From Hymenobacter sp. CRA2 (lineage in GTDB: Bacteria > Bacteroidota > Bacteroidia > Cytophagales > Hymenobacteraceae), in NCBI RefSeq assembly GCF_002007105.1, contig NZ_MVBC01000005.1, positions 124,001-188,000 on the forward strand: DNA of 64,000 nucleotides, given 5' to 3'. The notes under the pieces are model-generated. The model made no database searches and had not been told where the DNA came from. It worked only from the letters and a program-made list of their open reading frames with translations. A program made the translations under genes and the position numbers. Positions 19,044 to 28,032 of the stretch are shown here, piece after piece; position 1 is the stretch's first letter; each line of letters begins with the position of its first letter.

Positions 19044-20015
19044 ATGAGTCGATTTGACCGCGTGGCGGCCATTTTAATCCAGTTGCAGGCCAAGCGCACA
19101 GTGAGCGGGCCCGCTTTGGCCGAGCAGTTTGGCGTGAGCCTGCGCACGGTCTACCGCGACCTGCGCACCTTGGAAGAAGCCGGGGTGCCCCTGCACGGTG
19201 CCCCGGGCGTCGGGTATTCCTTGGTCGACGGCTACCGGCTGCCGCCCGTCATGTTTACCCGCGAAGAGGCCACCGCCCTGCTCACGGCCGAAAAGCTGGC
19301 CAGCCGGCTCACCGACGAGCCCACGGCCCGCCTCAGCGGGGCCGCAATGGATAAGCTGCGCGCCGTGCTGCGCCGCTCCGACCGGGACCACCTCGAAACC
19401 CTTGCCCCGCACATTCACGTGCTGGGCCCCCGCGACCCGGCCGTTACCGCTAATGCCTACTACCAGCAGTTGGTCACAGCTGTGGCCACGCGCCGTGTGG
19501 TGCACCTGCACTACCAGGCCGCCGACTCCGTCGTCCCCTCCACGCGCGACATCGAGCCCGTCGGGCTGTACCTGAGCCGGGTGTGGCACGTGGTGGCGTA
19601 TTGCCGGCTGCGGCAGACCTTCCGAGATTTTCGCCTCGACCGCATCCAGCACCTGGAGCTGCGGACGGAAGTCTACACCCCGCGCCCCAAAAACTTGCAG
19701 CAGCACTGGGCCGCCGAGGCCAAGCGCCGGCCCCGGGAAAAGGTCGTGCTTCGCTTTCAGCCGGCGGCGGTCCTGCCGGCCTCGGCCCAGCACCTGCAGG
19801 ATACCAAGTACCAGTACGGCTGGGCCCAAGAGCAGCCGCTGGCGGACGGCAGCCTGGAAATGACCTTCTTAATCGGCGACTTGCCCTACCTGGCTACTTG
19901 GCTGCTGCCCTACGCCGAGGCTATTGCCGTCGTTGAACCACCCGAACTGCAGGAGCATCTGCGTGAACTGGCTCAGCGCGTGTACAACTTTTTTTGCGCC
20001 CCCAAAACATGCTGA
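19044..20015 (+). CDS. WYL-domain transcriptional regulator (YafY-type)
   Basis: 323 residues from the ATG at 19044. The N-terminus is a helix-turn-helix of the DeoR type (ILIQLQAKRTVSGPALAEQFGVSLRTVYRDLRTLEEAGVPLHGAPGVGYSL), the standard YafY fold. The centre holds the WYL domain (VVHLHYQAADS, PVGLYLSRVWHVVAYCRLRQTFRDFRLDRI), and the C-terminus is the usual WCX extension. WYL regulators bind a ligand and control nearby genes. It precedes the RidA-family gene by about 70 bases, so the pair is probably one unit; it is not a known T6SS component. Confidence 0.85.
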   Translation: MSRFDRVAAILIQLQAKRTVSGPALAEQFGVSLRTVYRDLRTLEEAGVPLHGAPGVGYSLVDGYRLPPVMFTREEATALLTAEKLASRLTDEPTARLSGAAMDKLRAVLRRSDRDHLETLAPHIHVLGPRDPAVTANAYYQQLVTAVATRRVVHLHYQAADSVVPSTRDIEPVGLYLSRVWHVVAYCRLRQTFRDFRLDRIQHLELRTEVYTPRPKNLQQHWAAEAKRRPREKVVLRFQPAAVLPASAQHLQDTKYQYGWAQEQPLADGSLEMTFLIGDLPYLATWLLPYAEAIAVVEPPELQEHLRELAQRVYNFFCAPKTC

Positions 20016-20084
20016 CATGATGCTGTCAGCAAGGGGGAGGAACCTTTGGATCATTCTAGTAATTCAAACTTCCTACAACCCCAA

Positions 20085-20477
20085 ATGGAAAAGCGCACCG
20101 TAGACCCCTGGAAATGGGGCGAGCAAACCAATTCGGTCCAAGCCGTTGAAATCAAGCAGCCCGCCGGCACGCTTTATTGTTCCGGCCTGGTTGCCATCGA
20201 TGCAGCGGGCCAGCCCAGCACGGCCGACATGCGTAGCCAGCTGCAGCAAACCTTCCAGAATCTGGAGCAACTAATCGGCCAAGCAGGGTACGAGTGCCAA
20301 GGCATCGTGCGGCTGAACGTGTACACCACTTCCGTAGTGGAGTTCTTTACGAGCTGCACGGATATCTACCAGGCCTGGCTTACCCGCCACGGCGTGAAGC
20401 AAGCCACGACGCTGCTGGAAGTGCAGGGCCTGTTTGCTGGCTTGACCGTGGAGCTAGAAGCCACCGTGGTGAAATAA
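20085..20477 (+). CDS. RidA-family (YjgF) enamine/imine deaminase-like protein
   Basis: 130 residues from the ATG at 20085 (MEKRTVDPWKWG). A TTG at 20046 preceded by GGGGGAGG could add 13 residues. The fold signature runs YCSGLVAIDAAGQPSTADMRSQLQQTFQNLEQLIGQAGYECQGIVRLNVYTT. Family members hydrolyse reactive enamines. The usual catalytic Arg in the C-terminal part is not obvious here (LEVQGLFAGLTVELEATVV), so activity is uncertain. It lies just behind the WYL regulator, which probably controls it. A small hairpin (TGCTGACA with TGTCAGCA, 20010-20031) sits between the two genes. Confidence 0.8.
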   Translation: MEKRTVDPWKWGEQTNSVQAVEIKQPAGTLYCSGLVAIDAAGQPSTADMRSQLQQTFQNLEQLIGQAGYECQGIVRLNVYTTSVVEFFTSCTDIYQAWLTRHGVKQATTLLEVQGLFAGLTVELEATVVK

Positions 20478-20540
20478 GCGGCTCGGTCGTCGGGCCACGC
20501 CAAGAGGTGATTCGCCGCCGGCCTTAGCGTGGCCTAGGGT

Positions 20541-20573
20541 GCGCCACCTGACCGGCTAGGTCAGGTGGCGCAA
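20541..20573. terminator. Bidirectional terminator between ridA-like gene and tssF
   Basis: A perfect 14-bp stem, TGCGCCACCTGACC (20541-20554) with GGTCAGGTGGCGCA (20560-20573), surrounds the loop GGCTA. It sits between two convergent genes (stops at 20477 and 20605). There is no T run, so it could act by a factor-assisted route or block read-through. Confidence 0.6.
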
Positions 20574-20604
20574 GCTATTGGCTCAGCGTGTTGGCAAGTC
20601 CGTC

Positions 20605-22485
20605 TTATCCGGCCAGCGTGGGCAGCAGGTTGACTTCGTAGGGCAGGTTCATGGCTGATTGGCCAGCCAGCGTGACCTGCAGCTCAGCGGCGGCGCGTTG
20701 CCACTCCGGGGCGCTCAGGCGGCTGTCGGTAGCGGGGGTGAGCAGCACGCGGATGCAGCGCACAAAGCCCGCGCCGGGCGTGGTGCCCGTGCGGAAGCCT
20801 TTCTCTACCTGAACCTGCGCCAGCTGACTTCCCAGCTCGGCCCAGCAGGCGGCTTTGATGTCTTCGAGCGTGACGATGCGGTTGCGGCTGAGCAGGTTTT
20901 TGCGTAGGGCATGCACCCGCTCCTCGGGCCGCGGCCGTTCCTGTCCGCCGCTGGTGGTGGTGAGCAGTTGTACCTCGTCGATAAACTGCCCGTCGTAGAC
21001 CTGCAGGCGGGCGCCGGGTGGCAGGCGGTTGCCGGCTTCCCCGTCGCTCGACCAGTACTCCAGGTACACGCTGTCGTTCACGTCGCGGGGGCGCAGCAGC
21101 AGGTAGGGCGGCGGGTTCTTGCTCATCGCCGACTGGTTGAGGCGCTCCTCCAGGCGGGCCAGGTTCTGGTTCAGCTCGCGCAGGGTGGCCGAAATGAAGT
21201 CGGAGCCGGCGGCGGCAAAGGCCCGGCTTTCGTCGCGCAGCATCTCGAGCAACTCTTCCAGCGCCTCGCGGCCGTTGCGCGTGTCGAAGCGGCCCACGCC
21301 GTGGCTGCGCAGCGTATAAGTGTCCGTTTCGCCGCCGTGCAGGCCGGTGAGCGAGGTGGAGCGGTACACCACGTTGCTCAGGCTGTACACCTCGCGCATG
21401 GCCAGAAACGGCTCCTCGGCTTCGAGCGGGAAGATGTTCAGGGCCTGCTGCAGGCGGTAGAGGCGCTTGTTGAGGCGGCGGTTGAGCACCGGAAAGCAGT
21501 TGAGGGCGCACACCACCTTGCTCAGCGCTTCCACCGGCAAGGCATGCGAAAAGCGCAACTCCAGCCACACCAGCGGCTGCGTGAGGCTCTGCAGCTCATC
21601 GGCCGAAAGTTGCTGGGCCAGCGCCGGGGGGTAGGGCTGGGGCAGGTAGCTGGCCAGCGAAGCGCCGGGACTATTCTGAATGCGCACGAATTGGGGACTG
21701 TACAGCTCGCTCACATGCTGCTCGACGCGCTGCAGGAAGTCGTATTCCTGGTGCAGAAACACGCCGTCAGTCCCGGCCCCGGAGCTGCCGGGTAGGCCCA
21801 GCGTCACGCTCAGGTTTTGCTCGCCGAGGCGCCAGGCGTCGCCGGGCAGAAAGGCCGCGTACGTATCGCGCCGGGGCTCGTTGGGCCAGTCGAAGTAAAA
21901 GGCCACGTCGGCCAGGGACGTGACTTCCGGAGCCAGCTCCAGGCCAATCCATAAGCGGCGGTGCTCCACGGGCGCGGGGCGGGCGGCCTGCGTCACGAGG
22001 TGCTTTTGCTGATTGCCCGCCAGCTGCCACACGGCCGTGTCGGTGGCCAAGTAGCGCACGGCGCCGCTCACCAGGGGCGTGGGCTGCAAAGGCGAAAAGA
22101 ACACCGGGCGGGCCGTAATCTGGCGCCCGGCGCCGGGCCGCTGGTAGATAAACTGCGCGTCGGCCGGCAGCAGCGTGCGCGGCTCGCGGGGCTGCGCCTG
22201 GGCAATGGCGTGGGCCGGGCGCGGGGCGTCCACTACGTCGGGGTTCAGCAGCCCGGCCAGCCGGTCGACGATGCGGTGCTGGGTGTTGCCGATTTCCTGG
22301 CCGATTTTCTCCAGCTCCACGGCGCAGGCTTCCAGCAGCAGCTGCACCAGCGGGTCGAAGCCCTCCAGGTCGGCATCGCCGTAGCCCCACAACTCAGCGG
22401 CCTTGTGCGTCAGGCGGCTTTTGATGGTGGCTTTGCTAAAGTCTTCGGGCGGCTGGGGCATGGTAGAATTGGGATAGTGAGACAT
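20605..22485 (-). CDS. tssF: T6SS baseplate subunit TssF
   Basis: A 626-residue protein of the TssF/VasA family. The N-terminus (MPQPPEDFSKATIKSRLTHKAAELWGYGDADLEGFDPLVQLLL) and the following ELEKIGQEIGNTQHRIVDRLAGLLNPDVVDAPRPAHAI are the conserved TssF start. The middle contains the beta-rich domain with LWIGLELAPEVTSLADVAFYFDWPNEP. TssF with TssG and TssK forms the baseplate wedges. It is the last gene of the minus-strand unit tssN-tssK-tssO-tssE-tssF. Confidence 0.88.
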   Translation of the reverse strand: MSHYPNSTMPQPPEDFSKATIKSRLTHKAAELWGYGDADLEGFDPLVQLLLEACAVELEKIGQEIGNTQHRIVDRLAGLLNPDVVDAPRPAHAIAQAQPREPRTLLPADAQFIYQRPGAGRQITARPVFFSPLQPTPLVSGAVRYLATDTAVWQLAGNQQKHLVTQAARPAPVEHRRLWIGLELAPEVTSLADVAFYFDWPNEPRRDTYAAFLPGDAWRLGEQNLSVTLGLPGSSGAGTDGVFLHQEYDFLQRVEQHVSELYSPQFVRIQNSPGASLASYLPQPYPPALAQQLSADELQSLTQPLVWLELRFSHALPVEALSKVVCALNCFPVLNRRLNKRLYRLQQALNIFPLEAEEPFLAMREVYSLSNVVYRSTSLTGLHGGETDTYTLRSHGVGRFDTRNGREALEELLEMLRDESRAFAAAGSDFISATLRELNQNLARLEERLNQSAMSKNPPPYLLLRPRDVNDSVYLEYWSSDGEAGNRLPPGARLQVYDGQFIDEVQLLTTTSGGQERPRPEERVHALRKNLLSRNRIVTLEDIKAACWAELGSQLAQVQVEKGFRTGTTPGAGFVRCIRVLLTPATDSRLSAPEWQRAAAELQVTLAGQSAMNLPYEVNLLPTLAG

Positions 22486-22597
22486 GAGAAGTGAGACGGA
22501 CGTCTACTTTCATGGCGGGTAGGAAAAAGACGAGATGTTAGACGGACGACCTCGTGGAACGATTCGCCTGCCTCACCTCTCCCTACTCAGGTCTAAT

Positions 22598-23023
22598 TTA
22601 AGACACGGCCAGCGGGGCCACGAACAGGTCCGCCTTGAAGCCGAACGGCTCGTTGGTGCGCGGCAGTACGGCCCGCACGGTTACCTCCAGTCGCTTGCGG
22701 ATGCGTTGGTGCACGCCTTTCAGCTCGAAGTCCTCCACGGCTACGGCTACCTTGATCTGCTCCAGGCGCGGCTCGTTGCGGCGAATGGCTTCCTCCACGG
22801 AGCGCTGTACCGTGTCCTTCCAGCGCATGTTGGTCATGGCCTCAAAGTCCTGTTCCCAGACCACGCACCCGAAGGTCGGGTCGAAGCGCGACTCGCCGAA
22901 GTAGGTGGTCAGCATCAGGTACAGGTGCTGGGCAATGGACTCCTGCTCGGAGCAGCGGGCCAGGGGCCGCCGTTGCAGCAGGGCCTCAAAATCGAGGGGA
23001 AGGCGGTAGTACTGGTCGCTCAT
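22598..23023 (-). CDS. tssE: T6SS baseplate subunit TssE (gp25-like)
   Basis: A 141-residue protein of the gp25/GPW family, recognisable from ESIAQHLYLMLTTYFGESRFDPTFGCVVWEQDFEAM and from the WKDTVQRSVEEAIRRNEPRLEQIKVAVAVEDFEL strand-helix arrangement with the EPRL turn. In phage and T6SS the gp25 protein joins the baseplate to the first sheath ring. It lies between tssO and tssF, with a 112-base gap before tssF. Confidence 0.9.
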   Translation of the reverse strand: MSDQYYRLPLDFEALLQRRPLARCSEQESIAQHLYLMLTTYFGESRFDPTFGCVVWEQDFEAMTNMRWKDTVQRSVEEAIRRNEPRLEQIKVAVAVEDFELKGVHQRIRKRLEVTVRAVLPRTNEPFGFKADLFVAPLAVS

Positions 23024-23068
23024 AGCTCGGATTGGTAGGGGCGTCGGCCCACTGGGCGGGTGGCAGGC

Positions 23069-23968
23069 TTAGCGGAACAGGCCGCGCCGGCGGCCCAGCT
23101 CCTTGTCGATGGAGTCAATCATTTTCTCCACGCTGGCCTTCATGTCCTCGGTGCTCGGGTTCTGCAGAATGGCCACGAAGCCCTTGCGCGATTGTTCCAG
23201 CATTTCGGTGCGCTGTTCGCGGCTCAGGCCGCTGGCGCGTAGGCGCAGGCAGTCGGCGTTGGCAAAGGCCACCTGATCGGAGAGCAGGGCAATCTGCGAC
23301 TGGCTTTCCTGCAGGCGCACCTGCATTTCGGCCGTGCGGCCGCTGCTGCGGCCCCCGCCACCGCCTCCGCCGCCACCCCCACCGGCAGAGGCCATGGGCA
23401 TGGGCGCCGGGCGGTTGGCCGCGGCAGCCTGGTAGGTGGCCAGCATCTGCTTGGTCTGGGCTAGCTCGGCGGCCATTTGCTCCTTGTCCGATACGTCGAT
23501 GCCTTTCCGGTCGAGGGACTGGCGCAGGAAGTCGATGGTGCTGCGGTTGTTGCGGAACAGGTCGAAGTCGCGCAGTACGTTCTGGGCAATGCGCTTGTTG
23601 TCCATCACCTTCATCTTGACCGAGTCGCTGCGGACTTCGTTCAGGGTCACGGCAATGGCATTGAGGTAGTCCTGGCTGCGCTTGTTCAGCTCGCCCACCA
23701 CCAGGTCATTGCTTTCGGCGCGCAGCTGCCGGTCGGTGGCGTCGATGCGCTGCAGATGGCGGGTGAGCGTGTCCATCTGGGCCAGCAGGCGGCGCTGCTC
23801 GGTGCGCGTCTGGTCCAGCTCCTGCTTCAGGCGCGCGTTTTCATCGGCCACGGTGCCGTCGGAGAGCAGGAAGTACACGGCGACAACCGGAATGGCTACG
23901 GCCAGCAGGTACAGGAGCGCAAATTTCCACAGACTGGCCGTTCGTTCGGCGTGGTTCAGGGGCTTCAT
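23069..23968 (-). CDS. tssO: T6SS accessory protein TssO (Bacteroidota-specific)
   Basis: A 299-residue protein with one N-terminal membrane segment (LLYLLAVAIPVVAVYFLL, about 18-35), then a long coiled-coil (DENARLKQELDQTRTEQRRLL.. on to about residue 190), a run of about a dozen glycines near residue 205, and a second helical part with SREQRTEMLEQSRKG. This matches TssO, a component of Bacteroidota T6SS with a membrane anchor and periplasmic or cytoplasmic coil. The poly-glycine run is an unusual flexible linker. It sits between tssK and tssE. Confidence 0.78.
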   Translation of the reverse strand: MKPLNHAERTASLWKFALLYLLAVAIPVVAVYFLLSDGTVADENARLKQELDQTRTEQRRLLAQMDTLTRHLQRIDATDRQLRAESNDLVVGELNKRSQDYLNAIAVTLNEVRSDSVKMKVMDNKRIAQNVLRDFDLFRNNRSTIDFLRQSLDRKGIDVSDKEQMAAELAQTKQMLATYQAAAANRPAPMPMASAGGGGGGGGGGGRSSGRTAEMQVRLQESQSQIALLSDQVAFANADCLRLRASGLSREQRTEMLEQSRKGFVAILQNPSTEDMKASVEKMIDSIDKELGRRRGLFR

Positions 23969-24000
23969 GCAGAGGTGGGGAATAGCAGGTCAGGCGGCGC

Positions 24001-25182
24001 TTAGGACTGGAAGGGGTTCCAGCGCAGCACGGGGCGGTCGGGCGCGGCGTCGTTGGCCACGGGATTTTCGTTGATGAAGCTTTTCCAGCCTTCCTTATTC
24101 TTGCCGATGAATTCGAGCTGGCTGAGCTGGCGGAAGATGGCGTACACCATCTGCCACAGCGCGTACTGCTGGCCCAGCAGCTCGTGCACGTGCAGGGGCT
24201 CGTAGCGCATGGTCACGGCGTCGGTCAGGCCGTTGAGCAGGGTAGCCGGGGCGGTTTCCGTCCACTGCTCGCAGTACTTCAGCAGCTCTTCGCGCTCGGC
24301 TTCGGTCAGGCAGAACAGAGCCGACTGCAGGTGCTTGGCCAGGCGCATCAGCGTGCCGAGTAGCTGTACCGGTGGCTGCTCGGCGGCCGTTAGGTGCAGG
24401 GCAGGCAAGTGCTCGGCCAGGGCAAAGAGCAGGCGCTCCGTAACGCCCTGTACCAAGTCGCTGAGGTGGTTTTTCTTGTCGGCGCGCAGCTTCACCTTGT
24501 ACAGCACGCGGAAGGCCTCGGCTTCGATTTCCTGCAGCTGGTGCTCCAGCTGGTGCAGCCACTTCAGCAGGCTGGGGTGGCTAACCAGGGCCGTGCTCGG
24601 CGGAATAAACTGCGGCACCGGCCGCAGCGCGCCCTCGGCGTAAACCAGCTCGCCCACCACCAGGTGAAAGGAGCTTACCGAGCCGCCGGCCAGCTGCTGG
24701 CTGGGCACTACGCTGAGCTTGTATTCGGGCAGGGTGTAGGGATGGCGGGGTGGAATTTCCTCCGGGGCCGGCAGGCCCGTGGGCACCCGCACGTACGGAT
24801 TCACCGACACCACCACGCTCAGGCGCAGCTGCTCGGTAGCCGTAAGGTTGAAATCGGTCAGCAACTGGGCCAGGCTGCTGCGGTACGTCAGCGGCTCGGT
24901 GCCGCCGGTCAGCTCGATGCGCGCGCCGCCGGCCGTGACGGCCCGGCAGTGCGTGAGCCGGGCCAGGATACCCTGCTGCTGGTCGACGGTGAGCTGGAGC
25001 TCGAAGGAGGAAAGACCGTGCGGATCGGAGGGGAGCAGGCCGTAGCGGTGCGCACTCAGGCCCAGGGCCGTGGCGTCGCGCAGGTGTTCGGTGGTGAATT
25101 GCTCCAGCTCGGTGAAGTGGCGGCGGGAGATTTTCATCCCGTCGATCCAGTTGACGGGATGGTGTTTGATTTCAGGGAGCAT
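24001..25182 (-). CDS. tssK: T6SS baseplate subunit TssK
   Basis: A 393-residue protein. The opening NWIDGMKISRRHFTELEQFTTEHLRDATAL is the TssK start in Bacteroidota systems, where the protein links the baseplate to the membrane complex. Next come the shoulder region (SSFELQLTVDQQQGIL) and VVVSVNPYVRVPTGLPAPEEIPPRHPYTLPEYKLSVVPSQ. The C-terminal half is helical (RADKKNHLSDLVQGVTERLLFALAEHLPALHL). It follows tssN in the same unit (108-base gap). Confidence 0.85.
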   Translation of the reverse strand: MLPEIKHHPVNWIDGMKISRRHFTELEQFTTEHLRDATALGLSAHRYGLLPSDPHGLSSFELQLTVDQQQGILARLTHCRAVTAGGARIELTGGTEPLTYRSSLAQLLTDFNLTATEQLRLSVVVSVNPYVRVPTGLPAPEEIPPRHPYTLPEYKLSVVPSQQLAGGSVSSFHLVVGELVYAEGALRPVPQFIPPSTALVSHPSLLKWLHQLEHQLQEIEAEAFRVLYKVKLRADKKNHLSDLVQGVTERLLFALAEHLPALHLTAAEQPPVQLLGTLMRLAKHLQSALFCLTEAEREELLKYCEQWTETAPATLLNGLTDAVTMRYEPLHVHELLGQQYALWQMVYAIFRQLSQLEFIGKNKEGWKSFINENPVANDAAPDRPVLRWNPFQS

Positions 25183-25290
25183 GGTGAGGCGGAGAAGAGC
25201 GAAGGAGCCAGGCTACGTGGCAGGTAGCTGGCTCAGCTGCGGCAAAATAACTAAGCCCGGCCGATTGGCAGCGGTGCCGGGCTGTGGGGC

Positions 25291-26136
25291 CTAAACCGCC
25301 GGGGCCACCCGGCGGGCTACGATGATGCTGCCCTGGGTCAGAAAATTGTCGCGGAAGGTATGATCGGGGTCGTAGTAGCGGCGGCGTTTCCACCAGGGCG
25401 TTTTGGCGTAGAACAGCCAGCCGTAGGGCCGGCCCTGGTCGTCGACGTACTGCAGGGCCTGGTCGGGCTTGAGCACGTTGTAATCGGTGAGGAAGATGTG
25501 GAATAAGTCCCCGAAGCGCATTTCGTAGGGCGCCTTGGACGAAAAATCGTGGTAGAGCGCCTCGCCGAAGCGGCGCGACATCCAGAAGTGCACCACCATG
25601 AACTGGTTCAGGTCCATGCGCGCCAAGTCGGGCGTGGGGGCATTGGCGCGGTAATACCAGAGCTTAAACTCCGGCGTGGGCACGGCCTGCCAGGCGCGCC
25701 AGGCCTGGCGCAGAAAGTACGGTAGCACGAAGGGAACGGCGGCCAGCACGTAATCGAGGCTGGAGCCGGGCGGGGTAAGGCGCGGCAGCCAGCTGGCCAG
25801 GGCTATGCCGAAGGCGCCGGCCAGCAGCCCCACCAGGCACATCACCGCGCCGTGGGTCAGGTTTTCGGCGTCGTACCACGGCAGCCAGCGCTCCACGGCT
25901 TCCAGGTGGGCCAGGCCCAGCAGCAGGGCGGCCACTTGCACCAGCGCGAAGGTGAGCTTGTAGGTCAGCGGGCTGTAAGCGGCCCCGAGCCCGACCAGGG
26001 TAAACATCAGCACGGCTACTACCAAATAAAGCAGCATGCTCATGACGGAGGGGTTGCCTTGGATTTTCGACCGAGCGTTGGACAACCCCGTGTTGACCGC
26101 GCTGCGGGCTTCAGACTGCGGATTGGGAGTAAACAT
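25291..26136 (-). CDS. tssN: T6SS membrane protein TssN (Bacteroidota-specific)
   Basis: A 281-residue protein with four hydrophobic segments in its first half (SMLLYLVVAVLMFTLVGLGA, LTFALVQVAALLLGLAHLE, AVMCLVGLLAGAFGIALASW, YVLAAVPFVLPYFL). The second half is a soluble domain that ends FRDNFLTQGSIIVARRVAP. TssN is one of the proteins specific to Bacteroidota systems and probably belongs to the membrane complex that replaces TssJLM. It is the first gene of the tssN-K-O-E-F unit and is divergent from tssG (192-base gap). Confidence 0.8.
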   Translation of the reverse strand: MFTPNPQSEARSAVNTGLSNARSKIQGNPSVMSMLLYLVVAVLMFTLVGLGAAYSPLTYKLTFALVQVAALLLGLAHLEAVERWLPWYDAENLTHGAVMCLVGLLAGAFGIALASWLPRLTPPGSSLDYVLAAVPFVLPYFLRQAWRAWQAVPTPEFKLWYYRANAPTPDLARMDLNQFMVVHFWMSRRFGEALYHDFSSKAPYEMRFGDLFHIFLTDYNVLKPDQALQYVDDQGRPYGWLFYAKTPWWKRRRYYDPDHTFRDNFLTQGSIIVARRVAPAV

Positions 26137-26328
26137 ACAAGCGTTAAGTTGGGAACGGGCCGGGGTAGAAAGCGGCTTTCCGTGCCGGAAATACGAGTTT
26201 TTCCCGCATCTTGGCGAAGCTCCACCGGAAATTGCTCGCCAAAGTCCACCGTTTCAGGCTAAAGGCAAAGACCTGCGGGCGCCAAGCCGCGTAAGAACCC
26301 GGCGTTAAGATGCCAGAAAAACGCTAGT

Positions 26329-27408
26329 ATGCCAATTCAGTCCGCCGAAAGCTCCTGGGCTTACCGCCACGCCGAGGTGCTGGTGCAGCCGGCCGCCGTG
26401 CCCTCGGGCGCCGGGGCCGGCGCCTCGCCCGATACCTCCCTTCCAGCCCTGCACCGCTTGCTGCGCCACCTGCGCCGGCAGCCCCTGGACCTGCGTGTGG
26501 AGGTGGTGCTGGCCGATTTGCTGGCCCACGGCTACCGCTTCGACGACTTCGTGGTGCGGCCCGTCAGCCTGTTTGCCCGCCGCTACCGCCGCGACATCGG
26601 TGCCACCAAGGAGGAGCACCTCGACCGGTGGACACCCGCCCGCCTGCACATCGACGTGCACCGCGAAGGGCTGTACGACGCCTTGCCGCAGGAGCTGTTT
26701 CACCACAACCCCGACCCCACGCCGCGCCACACGGTGCCGCTGATGGTGGAGGACATTCAGCAGCAGCGGCGCAAGGAAAAATCCGCCCGGCGCTTTTTCC
26801 TGCCCTTCGAGCAGGAATTCTACCGCTTTCGGGTGCGGCTGGAGCAGGAGGAGCGGCGCTACATGACCAACCTCTCGGCCCAGTGGTACAACCAGCTGCT
26901 GGCCCACTTCTGGGGGCTGGAAGGCCAGCTGCCCGCGCCGCAGCTCACCACCCTGCTCTACCTGCTGCCGCTGGCCCACCGCATCACCGGCGACCTGCAC
27001 CTGACGCAGCTCTGCTACGAAAGCGTACTGGGTACGCCCGTGCGCCTGCGCACCGTGGCCCCGCTACGCTTTCCGGCGCCCGAAGCCGGCGCTTCCTCCG
27101 AAGGCGGGGGCGGCGGACTGACCCTGGGCCGGGTAGAGCTGGGGCGCGACTTCGTACTCGGCGGCGAGTACCAGGAAACGCTGCCGGCCCTGGAAATCAG
27201 CATTGAGGGCCTGACGGCGTCCGGGCTGGAAAGCTACCTGGCCGACAGCTGGCAAGCGCGCGCCCTGCAGCTGCTGGGCCAGTATTTCGTGGCGTTCGAG
27301 ACGGACATCGTGTACCGCTACGAAGTGGTGCAGGAACAGCCCGAGTTTGTGCTCGGCCCCGAGGGCGCCGAAACGGCCGTGCTCGGCTACACCACGGCGG
27401 GTATCTGA
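26329..27408 (+). CDS. tssG: T6SS baseplate subunit TssG
   Basis: A 359-residue protein that matches TssG in size and order of motifs. It has an N-terminal helical segment (ALHRLLRHLRRQPLDLRVEVVLADLLAHGYRFDDFVVRPV), a middle with HNPDPTPRHTVPLMVEDIQQQRRKEKSARRFFLPFEQEFYRFRVRLEQEE, and a beta-rich C-terminus with LTLGRVELGRDFVLGGEYQ. It contains a glycine-rich loop near residue 265. TssG pairs with TssF in the baseplate. It is the only baseplate gene here on the plus strand. Confidence 0.75.
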   Translation: MPIQSAESSWAYRHAEVLVQPAAVPSGAGAGASPDTSLPALHRLLRHLRRQPLDLRVEVVLADLLAHGYRFDDFVVRPVSLFARRYRRDIGATKEEHLDRWTPARLHIDVHREGLYDALPQELFHHNPDPTPRHTVPLMVEDIQQQRRKEKSARRFFLPFEQEFYRFRVRLEQEERRYMTNLSAQWYNQLLAHFWGLEGQLPAPQLTTLLYLLPLAHRITGDLHLTQLCYESVLGTPVRLRTVAPLRFPAPEAGASSEGGGGGLTLGRVELGRDFVLGGEYQETLPALEISIEGLTASGLESYLADSWQARALQLLGQYFVAFETDIVYRYEVVQEQPEFVLGPEGAETAVLGYTTAGI

Positions 27409-27455
27409 GGCAGAGGAACCGGAGTAGGTCAGCTAGGGTTTGCGCGGCTGGCTGC

Positions 27456-28004
27456 CTAATAGACCAGTAGCGTACCGGCGCTGAAGTCCATGGCCCGGCA
27501 GCCGGACTCTTCCGGCGCCTCGCCTTCCCAGCCGCAGGGAACGTGGCCGGCCTCGTACAGGGGCAGGAACCGTTGAAACGTGATGGGTACGCGGGCATCA
27601 AGCTGCGAATAATGGTTTTCCATGCACAGGCCCAGGAAAATCCATTGGCAATCGTGCGCAAACGGCAGCGGCTCAAGGTCATTGGCCGTGGCAAAGCGCT
27701 GCGCCAGCGGCGGCAGAAACTGCAGTTCCTGCTTGTAGGCGTCGACCAGCGTGTTCCAATTCTGGTACTGCCTGTTATGCTTGAGGTGCAAGAAAACGGT
27801 TAGGCGGTTTTGGGCCTCCAGCGTGAAATTTTCCCAGACCACGGCGCCCAACGCTTGGTTGACGGCAAGCGGCGTCTGCAGCATCTTGTAGGCGAATGGC
27901 AAATGCAAAGTCAGCGGCTGGCCGCAGCACGCAAACAGCGGCAATTGCTTCAGGCGGTCAACAAACCCGTGGTCGAGGGTGGAAAACGGACTTCTATTCA
28001 TCAT
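27456..28004 (-). CDS. Hypothetical protein at the end of the Rhs immunity array
   Basis: A 182-residue soluble protein of unrecognised family. It has a Phe/Leu/Trp-rich core (LGAVVWENFTLEAQNRLTVFLHLKHNRQYQNWNTLVDAYKQEL) and a Cys-rich tail (HVPCGWEGEAPEESGCRAM). It lies 28 bases after the SUKH gene on the same strand. Size, soluble character and position after a toxin gene suggest an immunity protein, but this is inference from context only. It is convergent with tssG. Confidence 0.55.
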   Translation of the reverse strand: MMNRSPFSTLDHGFVDRLKQLPLFACCGQPLTLHLPFAYKMLQTPLAVNQALGAVVWENFTLEAQNRLTVFLHLKHNRQYQNWNTLVDAYKQELQFLPPLAQRFATANDLEPLPFAHDCQWIFLGLCMENHYSQLDARVPITFQRFLPLYEAGHVPCGWEGEAPEESGCRAMDFSAGTLLVY

Positions 28005-28032
28005 TGCTACGCCGCGCCAGTCCGCGGCGGCT

